Made by a program: the position numbers and the translations under genes
The notes under the pieces: generated by a model
What the model saw: only the letters and a program-made list of their open reading frames with translations
What the model was told of the DNA's origin: nothing
Database searches by the model: none
NCBI GenBank assembly: GCA_903924405.1
Contig: CAIYBH010000347.1
Coordinates: forward strand, 1 to 52,669
From: an uncultured Planctomycetaceae bacterium
GTDB lineage: Bacteria; Planctomycetota; Planctomycetia; Planctomycetales; Planctomycetaceae
Reading direction: 5' to 3'
Length of the DNA stretch: 52,669 nucleotides
Shown here: in pieces, positions 1 through 7,208 of the stretch
How the letters are laid out: each line of letters starts with the position of its first letter
Numbering within the stretch: the first letter of the stretch is position 1

Positions 1-106
1 CGACAGCGACGACAGCGATGAGTGCAACCATCAGTCCGTATTCGACCATGGTGGCACCTTCTTCACGGACAGTGACGTTACGCAGAGCAGCGATGAACTT
101 TGACAT
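1..106 (-). CDS. Flp/Fap-type pilin, second copy, cut by window edge
   Basis: Only the first 35 codons are inside the window; the gene runs off position 1. It starts at ATG 106 and encodes the same N-terminus as the complete copy upstream (MSKFIAALRN, then EEGATMVEYGLMVALIAVVA), differing only at residue 7 in the visible part. Glu next to Gly, followed by a hydrophobic helix, is the hallmark of Flp/Fap pilins, which a prepilin peptidase cleaves after Gly and a Tad machine assembles into fibres. An AGGAG motif lies about 8 nt before the ATG, a better ribosome site than that of the other copy. It lies 78 nt downstream of the first copy on the same strand, so the two are probably co-transcribed. 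The family call is firm; the length and C-terminus cannot be seen. Confidence 0.85.
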   Translation of the reverse strand, partial: MSKFIAALRNVTVREEGATMVEYGLMVALIAVVAV

Positions 107-184
107 GACTGAGGACTCCTGGAAAAAATCAAACAGACTTCGGGAAGTAGAACAACAACGGGCAGCACAGTTTGGAACTCAGAC

Positions 185-349
185 TCAGAAGGTGAGTCCA
201 CTGAAGGTGTCAGCAACTTTTCCGCCGAGTGTTCCAACGGCAGCGACAGCGACGACAGCGATGAGTGCAACCATCAGTCCGTATTCGACCATGGTAGCGC
301 CTTCTTCACGGACAGTGACGTTACGCAGAACAGCGATGAACTTTGACAT
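185..349 (-). CDS. Flp/Fap-type pilin, first copy
   Basis: This 54-residue gene is read from ATG 349 to TGA at 185-187. The protein is a short basic leader (MSKFIAVLRNVTVRE), then EGATMVEYGLMVALIAVVAV, then a small polar tail ending in GLTF. That is the standard size and plan of Flp/Fap pilins: prepilin peptidase cuts at the Gly before ATMVEYG and the hydrophobic helix packs in the pilus core of a Tad-type apparatus. A weak AAGGG site precedes the ATG. It sits directly upstream of a near-identical copy, which points to recent tandem duplication. No Tad assembly gene (CpaF, TadB/C, RcpA) is in the window; the AAA+ protein encoded at 948-2234 is not a recognisable CpaF. Confidence 0.9.
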   Translation of the reverse strand: MSKFIAVLRNVTVREEGATMVEYGLMVALIAVVAVAAVGTLGGKVADTFSGLTF

Positions 350-947
350 GACAACACCCTTTCAGAAAAGAAATCGAATAAGGGGGCGTAAAAAGGGGTC
401 AGGAACCAATAGCCAAATGGCCCGAAGGGTGCTTCGCACTATTGGTTCCTGACCCCCTTTTCACGCCCTGGAACGACCAGACTGAACTGTGCGCGGAGAA
501 TCAGCGCACAGAATGAACGCGGAAGAAGTGCTGTGCGGATGGGACGGATTGCGAACCAGACGGACAGCCAGATTGACGTCGCGGAATGATTAGCGACGCG
601 GAGCCCCGCCTGCGAGGCGGGATCATGGTGGACTCTGAACAGTGCGATCAAAGTCTTATCGAAGTCAGTTGAGCAGAGTTCCGGAATCGGTGGGCACTTC
701 AGAAACCTTAGTGTCTGACGCCTTCCGGGATCCGAACTTTGATTCAATGTCCGACTAAGGCAGTTAAGGCTTTTTTTGCCGTGTCAACCGCCAAATATTT
801 TTTTCGGATTTTTTCTGGCGAAAAGCCCGCGTGTTCTTTGGTTTGCTCAGATTGCGCAGTCGCCCTGTTTGCTTGTTTCGGAGTTGCAGCGGCGGACTGA
901 TGAGAACCGAGGTTTCTGGCGAGGAATTGTGCAGGCGAGTTCAGAGC
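350..947. other. Intergenic region upstream of the pilin genes
   Basis: No supportable gene lies here. The stretch holds the palindromic repeat at 384-468, a small GC-rich hairpin at 605-621 (CCCGCCT/AGGCGGG) in sequence that looks repetitive, and an AT-rich patch with several T-runs at about 768-815. The pilin promoter should be here because pilins and the AAA+ gene are both read leftwards, but I could not pick out convincing -10/-35 boxes. The open frames on both strands are dominated by repeat sequence. Confidence 0.5.
384..468. repeat. Palindromic repeat, copy 1
   Basis: A long inverted repeat: the left arm at 384-412 (GGGCGT, an A-run, then GGGGTCAGGAACCAATAG) pairs with the right arm at 439-468, with one small mismatch/indel. 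The 26-nt loop includes GGCCCGAAGGGTGCTTCGC. It belongs to the same family as the elements at 10207-10293, 10965-11097, 30532-30703 and 52231-52312. It lies between the AAA+ gene and the pilins. If transcribed it would form a very stable stem with a U-rich 3' side on the plus strand, so it could act as a terminator or mRNA end-protector as well as being a mobile or amplified repeat. Confidence 0.9.
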
Positions 948-2234
948 TCAGATGGCCCCGAAGAATCCACGCCAGGCTACATCCAGTGACGCGGAGTTGA
1001 TTTCGAGTGGTCGGCCGTGGTAGCGGGCGAGATCCTTCATGCGTTCGATGAGGTCTCGGGATTCGCTGCAGCGGAGTTCACGATTTTCCCGTCGGTAGCG
1101 TTCGAGGATTTCGGAGATCAGGGCATTGGAAACGGTGATGCCTTCCCGTGCGGCATAGTTCCGAAAGATTGTGGAGTACTGTTCGGGGGTTGGTGACGTG
1201 AGATTCAGGCGGTATCCCATGCGTCGGAGAAACGCCGGATCGGTCACGTCGCGTGGATCAAGGTTGGTGGCGAACAGCAGCAGGTTGCGAACGGGGACGC
1301 AGATTTTCTGCCCCGTCTGGAGAGTGAGGTAGTCGATCTGGTATTCCATGGGAATGATCCAGCGATTCAGCATTTCCGCGGGGTTGACCTGCTGACGGCC
1401 GAAGTCGTCGATCAGCAGCAGCCCGCCGTTGGCCTTCAACTGAATGGGCGCCTCGTAGAACCGCATCGAGGAGCTCCACGTCAGGTCAAGATCCTGCAAT
1501 CGCAGTTCTCCCCCGGCGACTACGAGCGGTGGGCGAATGCGGATCCAGCGGGGATCGAATCCGCGTGCCTGTGGTCCGTCTGATTCGAGGACTTCGTGAA
1601 CCTGGGAATCAAAGACGCGGATGACCTGGCTATCGACAGCGAAGCAATGCGGAATCCAGATGCCATCGGTGAGCGCTTTGCGCAGATTCAGACACAGCGC
1701 GGTCTTGCCGTTGCCTGCGGGCCCGTGCACGAACAGGCTGCGATTACCGTTAACGGCGAGTCCGGCCAGCATGCGTGATTCATCGGTCAGCGTCAGTCCC
1801 GACAACGACTCAGCCACCTTTTCCGGGGAAACCGGGGCGCGTTGTCTGGCCTGACGTTCGACGGAGTCCGTATAAGCCTCGAGGGAAACAGGTGCCGGGC
1901 CGATGTATCCCGAAATTTCCATCGCGCGCGCGGCCCGTTCGCGACCTTTTTGCGAGAGGGTGAATCGGAAGCCCAGTGGTCCGGAGCTGCCCAGCACTTC
2001 GACGCAGCTTTCCCGACGGAGTTCTTCGAGCAATTCTGCCACCAGTTGCACGGCCAGCAGCATTTTCTGGGCGGCCAGTTCTGTTGTCAGCTGTGAAGCG
2101 GCATAGGCCTGTTTGAGCAGCAGCGACAACAGAACTTCACGTGCAATGCCGGTCTCGCGAATGCTGGTTGGCATCGCCGGCGCTTCCAGACCCTCCAACT
2201 GTACGACCGGAAAAGCGGCAAAAGACGACGTCAT
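948..2234 (-). CDS. AAA+ family ATPase, function unknown
   Basis: A protein of 428 residues (431 if the GTG at 2243 is used; neither start has a clear ribosome site). Residues 1-130 have a helix-rich, winged-helix-like pattern. The AAA+ core follows, with Walker A GPAGNGKT near residue 171-178, Walker B LLLIDDFG near 272-279, a sensor-1-like stretch (LLLFATNLDPRD) near 320, and a C-terminal helical lid rich in Arg/Glu. The overall arrangement resembles MoxR- or DnaC-like ATPases without matching a named family. It lacks the secretion-ATPase His/Asp boxes of CpaF-type pilus motors, so a direct role in pilus assembly is not shown by sequence, although the next genes downstream encode pilins. 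The last codons end at 948 with no overlapping neighbour. Confidence 0.85.
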   Translation of the reverse strand: MTSSFAAFPVVQLEGLEAPAMPTSIRETGIAREVLLSLLLKQAYAASQLTTELAAQKMLLAVQLVAELLEELRRESCVEVLGSSGPLGFRFTLSQKGRERAARAMEISGYIGPAPVSLEAYTDSVERQARQRAPVSPEKVAESLSGLTLTDESRMLAGLAVNGNRSLFVHGPAGNGKTALCLNLRKALTDGIWIPHCFAVDSQVIRVFDSQVHEVLESDGPQARGFDPRWIRIRPPLVVAGGELRLQDLDLTWSSSMRFYEAPIQLKANGGLLLIDDFGRQQVNPAEMLNRWIIPMEYQIDYLTLQTGQKICVPVRNLLLFATNLDPRDVTDPAFLRRMGYRLNLTSPTPEQYSTIFRNYAAREGITVSNALISEILERYRRENRELRCSESRDLIERMKDLARYHGRPLEINSASLDVAWRGFFGAI

Positions 2235-2329
2235 AAACGACACTCAGGGGGGAATCAGGGGCGGACATGCACTGAGTTCGGATGATATCGTCCTGCTGCG
2301 CGGCTGACCATTGTCGTGGGCTGGAGGGC

Positions 2330-2380
2330 GATGGGACTGATGGGGCTGATGGCGAATGATGTGACTGATGGGACGGATAC
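2330..2380. repeat. Degenerate tandem repeat (CTGATGGGG-like 9-mers)
   Basis: About five degenerate copies of a 9-nt unit (ACTGATGGG, GCTGATGGC and similar) lie in the roughly 200-nt gap between the AAA+ gene start and the DUF6702 gene end. It is a microsatellite-like stretch. No regulatory role is evident, though it occupies the position where the AAA+ promoter is expected. Confidence 0.6.
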
Positions 2381-2443
2381 GGTGGGCGGGACTGACGGCG
2401 AGTGCTGAGCCGTCTTGTGCGGGAACCTGGTGGGACGACTGCA

Positions 2444-3181
2444 TCAACGTTGCAGTTCATTGGGTTGCACGCTGGGGGGATTTTCGGTTCGTTCGATGGA
2501 CCAGCCGCGGGGCAGAAGTGCAGCCGGATTTGTTGTAAAGTCAAGGACGCCTTCGGGTTGTTCTGCTGTGAGGTGCAGCGCTGCGCGGTGATTGCTGCAG
2601 CGGGCGTTGACAAGGTTGACCTGATCGGTTCGGGTTTCCAGCAGTCGGCAGGTGACTTTCAGGTCCTGAAAAGGCAGCGATTTCACGTCCGCTGCGGTTG
2701 TGTTGGTGGTGCGGATCGAAGAGATCGGTGGCGGCTGCGTGGCGTTTGACGCGGGATCTGAGGCCGGATCCGGCGTGGCGACAGCGGGCTGCCCGGGGCG
2801 GATTTCAAAGTACACCCAGACATGGCGCACCTCCACCTCCATGCCGATCCATTGAAACTCACAGGACTCGTGATTGCCCGCGGTCAGCTGGAACCGCGAT
2901 CTCACGTAGTCCTGCAGCAATTGTTCGCCATCGGGAGTGGTCTCCAGATTGATGCGGCGTTGCTGCAGTCGGGACAGTTCGTCTTCGATGACCAGCCCCG
3001 GCAGTTTCAGGGAGACTTCAAACCACCCGGACTCCCCGTTCCACTCCAGTTCTGCCGTGGTGGCGTGGAACGGGTGTGCCGCCAGCGTGACGTTGGCGAA
3101 ACAGGCGACGAGGCACCACGTGGCGACATGAGAGACCAGCCATCGCCAGATGGGTGTGGAGCCCGAGGATGGAGTGATCAT
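2444..3181 (-). CDS. DUF6702-like secreted protein
   Basis: A 245-residue protein with a signal peptide (hydrophobic stretch about 13-34 ending ANVTLAA). The mature protein begins with HPFHATTAELEWN, which matches the pattern of DUF6702 proteins: HP-(F/Y)-H-x-(S/T) followed by alternating strands. A Pro/Thr/Ala-rich linker of about 35 residues at 137-165 separates two beta-rich parts. The start ATG (3179-3181) overlaps the stop of the M1 peptidase gene by 4 nt (ATGA), so translation is coupled. From memory, DUF6702 genes often sit beside M1-type peptidases in Bacteroidota too, which supports a shared periplasmic job. The function itself is unknown. Confidence 0.75.
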   Translation of the reverse strand: MITPSSGSTPIWRWLVSHVATWCLVACFANVTLAAHPFHATTAELEWNGESGWFEVSLKLPGLVIEDELSRLQQRRINLETTPDGEQLLQDYVRSRFQLTAGNHESCEFQWIGMEVEVRHVWVYFEIRPGQPAVATPDPASDPASNATQPPPISSIRTTNTTAADVKSLPFQDLKVTCRLLETRTDQVNLVNARCSNHRAALHLTAEQPEGVLDFTTNPAALLPRGWSIERTENPPSVQPNELQR

Positions 3182-5622
3182 GGCTGGGGTGTTCCTGCGG
3201 GTGGGCTGGATTCCGGCTTGCGTCCGAGGCCGGCCTTCTGCATGGCGTTCTGTTCTTTCTGATCGCGGAACACGCGGAAGCGACTTTTCTGGATTTGGGG
3301 CGGGAAATAATTGTTGGAGCGATCGGCGTCGGCGGTTTCGAGGTGCGGATCCAGTTCCACGGAGACGATGGGTTGGCTGCTGATCACGAGTTTGGTGACA
3401 GCGAGGGAGTCCCGGACCCAGAGTTCTGCGGGCAGTCGCAATTCGGCTGTGGTGCCATCTGCGTGGGTCAGTTTCAGGATCACGGGCATGACCAGACCGC
3501 CGACATTTTTCAGGTCGATCAGATAAAAGTGAGACTTGACGCCCAGCAGTTCTCGTTCTGTGGCGGACAGTTCGGACAGCAGTTTTTCGAAGTTCTTTTT
3601 GTCGTCTTCGGAAACCTGCAGGTCGTCGAAGGAGTTGTAGAAGTCTTTCAGCCGGGGAATGGATTCCACCAGTTTGGGCAGTGCCTTGTTGCGTTGCACG
3701 GATAGAGTTTCCGGCTGCGATTCGCGTTCATTTCGCTTCGCCTGAGCGTCGCGTGTCGGATCGCCGTCGTTGGCGCTGTATTCACGAACGTTGGTCAGGG
3801 CGATGTCCACGTGATCCGTGGTGTAGAACCAGCCATGCCAGAACCAGTCGAGGTCGACACCGCTGGCATCTTCCATGGAGCGAAAGAAATCGGCCGGATA
3901 GGGGCGTCGAAACTTCCAGCGTCGGGAGTATTCCCGGAAGGCGAAGTCAAACAGCTCCCGTCCCAGTACGGTTTCACGAAGCACATTCAGCGCGGTAGCG
4001 GGTTTGGCGTAAGCGTTGTTGCCCATCTGGAGGATGGATTCGCTGTTGGTCATGATCGGCACCTGCTCGGTACTTTTCATGTACCCCGTGATGTCCTTTG
4101 GTTCGCCGCGAATGGCCGGGTAAGACTCTTCCCATTCCACTTCGGCGAGGTACTGCAGAAAGGTATTCAGGCCTTCATCCATCCACATCCACTGTCGTTC
4201 GTCGCTGTTGACGATCATGGGGAAGTAGTTGTGGCCGACTTCATGGATGATGACGGTGATCAGACCGTATTTGGTGCGTGCAGAATAGGTGCCGTCTTTT
4301 TCCGGGCGGGGGCCATTGAAGCAGATCATCGGATACTCCATGCCTCCGACCGGGCCGTTGACGGAAATGGCCACGGGGTAGGGATAATTGAACGTGTACT
4401 TTGAGTACACGTTGAGCGTGTGCACGATGGCGCGGGTGGAATACAGGCTCCAGAGTGGTTCGGCTTCGTTGGGATAGAAGGACATGGCCATCACGCGATT
4501 GCCGCCGACATCATGTCCGATCGCATCCCAGATGAACTTGCGTGAGGAAGCGAACGCGAAGTCCCGGACATTGTCGGCTTTGAAAATCCATGTTTTCCGT
4601 CCGTCGGTGCCGGCGGACTGATTCTGTCGGGCTTCTTCGGGGGTGACGATGAAGACGGGTTCCGTTGCGGTGCGCGCCTGTTCCAGGCGCTGGCGCTGCA
4701 CTTCGGTGAGCACTTCGGCGGGATTCTGGAGGACGCCGGTGGCGGCGACAACGTGGTCATCCGGCACGGTGATGCGAACGGTGTAATCTCCGAACTCCAG
4801 AGCGAATTCGCCCTGACCCAGATACTCCTTATGCTGCCAGCCGGTGACGTCGGAATAGGCGCACAGTCTGGGAAACCACTGAGCGATTTCGTACAGGAAA
4901 TTCCCGTCTTCATCGAAGTATTCAAATCCGGTTCGTCCGGGAAGTACGCGACCGTTGTTGATGTTCCACGACCATGCAACGACAATCCGCTGTGACTGTC
5001 CGGGCTTCAGTTCCTTCGGCAGGTCAACTCGCATGCTGGTGCGTACCACGGTGAACTTCAGGGGCGCATTGGTTTCGGCATCGAGGACTTCGGAGACGAG
5101 CATTTCGCCGTTGAATTTTTCGCCGGTCAGCAGGGTATCGAGGCTTTTCAGGGACAGGCCGGAATCGAGTGACGGGGCTTCAGCGGACAGAGTGCGTCCG
5201 GAGTTCGGCTGGCGGATGTTGCCATCGAGCTGCAGCCAGAGCCAGGACAGTGTGTCCGGCGAATTATTCTGGTAGGTGATGGTTTCGCGGCCGGTGATTT
5301 TCTGTTTGGTATCATCCAGTTCCACATCGATGTGGTAATCGACTTTCTGTTGCCAGTAGCGATGTCCGGGCGCGCCGGAGGCGGTGCGGTAATCATTGGG
5401 TGTCGGCAGGATTTCCTCCAGTTGCCGAAACCGATCCGGCTGGCGGTACTTGCTGTTGGTGACAGCCTGGGCCAGTGCGGGCGCTGAGTGATGCAGCAAC
5501 AGCAGGATGGTCAGCAGAGGCCACAGCAGAAATCGGGGGCCGCGGGTGTGACCGCTGCCGGGGGACGCTGCTGATGGGAGTGATGTGAGCAATGGAGGGT
5601 AGCCAGACACGCGAAACCTCAT
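3178..5622 (-). CDS. M1 family zinc metallopeptidase, exported
   Basis: Read from ATG 5622 the protein has 814 residues. A longer open frame reaches 5739, but a signal-like hydrophobic segment (LLWPLLTILLLLHHSAPALA) sits sensibly only about 30-50 residues after the 5622 start. The M1 aminopeptidase signature is complete: a GGMEYP exopeptidase-type loop near 426, the zinc motif HEVGH near 460-464, and the third ligand Glu in WMDEG near 483. The N-terminal beta-saddle (HIDVELDDTKQKITG and following) is typical. The C-terminal part carries a beta-sandwich and a Pro-rich end. It probably trims peptides in the periplasm or at the cell surface. It is translationally coupled to the DUF6702 gene through a 4-nt overlap. 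Confidence 0.9.
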   Translation of the reverse strand: MRFRVSGYPPLLTSLPSAASPGSGHTRGPRFLLWPLLTILLLLHHSAPALAQAVTNSKYRQPDRFRQLEEILPTPNDYRTASGAPGHRYWQQKVDYHIDVELDDTKQKITGRETITYQNNSPDTLSWLWLQLDGNIRQPNSGRTLSAEAPSLDSGLSLKSLDTLLTGEKFNGEMLVSEVLDAETNAPLKFTVVRTSMRVDLPKELKPGQSQRIVVAWSWNINNGRVLPGRTGFEYFDEDGNFLYEIAQWFPRLCAYSDVTGWQHKEYLGQGEFALEFGDYTVRITVPDDHVVAATGVLQNPAEVLTEVQRQRLEQARTATEPVFIVTPEEARQNQSAGTDGRKTWIFKADNVRDFAFASSRKFIWDAIGHDVGGNRVMAMSFYPNEAEPLWSLYSTRAIVHTLNVYSKYTFNYPYPVAISVNGPVGGMEYPMICFNGPRPEKDGTYSARTKYGLITVIIHEVGHNYFPMIVNSDERQWMWMDEGLNTFLQYLAEVEWEESYPAIRGEPKDITGYMKSTEQVPIMTNSESILQMGNNAYAKPATALNVLRETVLGRELFDFAFREYSRRWKFRRPYPADFFRSMEDASGVDLDWFWHGWFYTTDHVDIALTNVREYSANDGDPTRDAQAKRNERESQPETLSVQRNKALPKLVESIPRLKDFYNSFDDLQVSEDDKKNFEKLLSELSATERELLGVKSHFYLIDLKNVGGLVMPVILKLTHADGTTAELRLPAELWVRDSLAVTKLVISSQPIVSVELDPHLETADADRSNNYFPPQIQKSRFRVFRDQKEQNAMQKAGLGRKPESSPPAGTPQP

Positions 5623-5880
5623 GATATTCCGCAGAAACAGCGTCGCAGAAGTCCTTACAATCCGGGAGGAGACTCCCGCAAAATAGCTGGATTTCCATCG
5701 AGGGCAAGGAGAAACCCGCAATTTCGAGGCGTACCCCATGTTGCAAAAAGCGAACGTTCTGCTCTACAGTGGCGGCGGTGGTCGTGGTTCTGGGTGTGGA
5801 GTGCTGGTGGACGAGAACTGAGATACCGGAGAGGCTTTGCATGTCGGGGCGACGAGGTTGGTGGCAGACAGAGCGGTTGC
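5623..5880. other. Divergent intergenic region, M1 peptidase / lpxK
   Basis: This 258-nt spacer lies between two genes read in opposite directions and must hold both promoters. I see no clear boxes, inverted repeats or small genes in it. Open frames entering it from both sides are N-terminal over-extensions with no family-like sequence. Confidence 0.4.
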
Positions 5881-6951
5881 ATGTCCCGATTTGAGACCAT
5901 CATCAGTGGCCGGTCGCGGGGCGCGATACCGTTGGTGTTGCGAGGGATCCTGCGAGTTCTCTCGTGGCCGTGGGGGCTTGTCATGCGCCTTCGCAACCAT
6001 CTGTATGCCGGCGGGTATCTGCAGATCCATCGGGCGCCTGTGCCGGTGGTCAGTGTGGGAAATCTGACGACCGGAGGTACCGGGAAGACGCCTGTGACAG
6101 CATTCCTCTGTCAGCGGCTGCTGCAGTTGGGTTGTCATCCGGGGATTATCAGTCGCGGCTACCGGGCTCACGGTCCCGAGGGGAACGATGAAAAGCAGGT
6201 TCTGCGGATTCTGGTCCCGGACGTCGCGCATGAACAGCATGCGGACCGACTGGTGGCCGTCAGGCGGCTGTTTTCGGAGGGGTCCTCAGTTCCGGGGCCG
6301 GATGTGATTGTGATGGATGACGGGCTTCAGCATCGCCGGCTGCATCGGGATCTGAATCTGATTCTGGTGGATGCCACCAATCCATTTGGATATGGCCGTG
6401 TGTTGCCGCGGGGATTGTTGCGGGAGCCTGTTTCGGGGCTGCGGCGTGCGGATCTGGTGCTGCTGACGCGATGCGAGCTGGTGTCGGAAGCGGATTTGTG
6501 TGCGCTGGAGTGCGAGATCGAGCTGGTGGCACCGTTGTTGCGGTCCCGGATTCTGCGAGTTTCGTTTGCCCCCGGGGGGCTGCGTGCGCAGAACGGGCAG
6601 CGTACCGAGCTGCCAGCGATCCGGGGGCTGCGGGTATTTCTGATGAGTGGGATTGGAAACCCGGCGGCCTTTCAGCGGACGTGTGAACTGGCGGGGCTGC
6701 AGATTGTGGGTTCGTGCTGGTTTGCGGACCATCACCAGTTCAGTGGGGACGAATTGCAGCGGGTTCGGCAGATGGCGCATGATGCGGGTGCTGCCGCTGT
6801 GGTGGTGACTCTGAAGGATCTGGTGAAGATTCCGGCCGACGCAGGCGACTTTCAGGCGCTGGAGATTTCCGCTGCCCTGCCCCGGTCGAGCGATCGTGAA
6901 TTGCTGGAGGAGCATCTGCGGACGCTGGTGAGCGGGCGGGTTTCCGGGTGA
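5881..6951 (+). CDS. lpxK: Tetraacyldisaccharide 4'-kinase
   Basis: LpxK phosphorylates the 4' position of the lipid A disaccharide precursor using ATP, at the inner face of the cytoplasmic membrane. From ATG 5881 the protein has 356 residues, close to the family norm. The P-loop region reads VGNLTTGGTGKTPVT near residue 56-70, followed by ISRGY, and the family-specific DDGLQHRRL is near 142-150. The N-terminal LYAGGYL and amphipathic helix fit membrane association. An upstream extension to 5794 is open but has no family-like sequence. Its presence shows that this planctomycete makes lipid A. No other lpx gene is nearby, so it is a scattered pathway member. Confidence 0.95.
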   Translation: MSRFETIISGRSRGAIPLVLRGILRVLSWPWGLVMRLRNHLYAGGYLQIHRAPVPVVSVGNLTTGGTGKTPVTAFLCQRLLQLGCHPGIISRGYRAHGPEGNDEKQVLRILVPDVAHEQHADRLVAVRRLFSEGSSVPGPDVIVMDDGLQHRRLHRDLNLILVDATNPFGYGRVLPRGLLREPVSGLRRADLVLLTRCELVSEADLCALECEIELVAPLLRSRILRVSFAPGGLRAQNGQRTELPAIRGLRVFLMSGIGNPAAFQRTCELAGLQIVGSCWFADHHQFSGDELQRVRQMAHDAGAAAVVVTLKDLVKIPADAGDFQALEISAALPRSSDRELLEEHLRTLVSGRVSG

Positions 6952-7208
6952 ACGGCTGTCGAAAAATTCGGATTTCGTGGCAGCTCGCCCGGCGTGAACT
7001 CAGCGGGATCTGCGATCTGACCGGAATTCTGCAGGATTTTTCGGAGTGATCGACGTATACTGGCGACCCGCGTGTGAAATCTCCTGGAATGGATTCAGGT
7101 TCTGTGCCGTGGTTGTGCATCGCATACTGTGGATCGCTGCGGCGCGGGACGTCTGTGACACTTCCGGATTGCAGTGCCCTGCCGAGCTTTGAATGAAGAG
7201 GCTCTCTG

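Noticed and set aside
18..452. 144-residue plus-strand frame across both pilin genes
   Set aside because: It is the antisense shadow of the two pilins and ends in palindromic repeat sequence.
439..747. Minus-strand 102-residue frame
   Set aside because: It begins inside a palindromic repeat arm and runs through a GC-rich hairpin; no family-like sequence or ribosome site.
776..1000. Plus-strand 74-residue frame overlapping the AAA+ gene end
   Set aside because: It overlaps a well-supported gene on the opposite strand and begins in an AT-rich spacer; composition is not coding-like.
7056..7061. TATACT hexamer upstream of the PSD1 gene as a -10 box
   Set aside because: No acceptable -35 element at the right distance and 148 nt from the start; one hexamer is not enough evidence.
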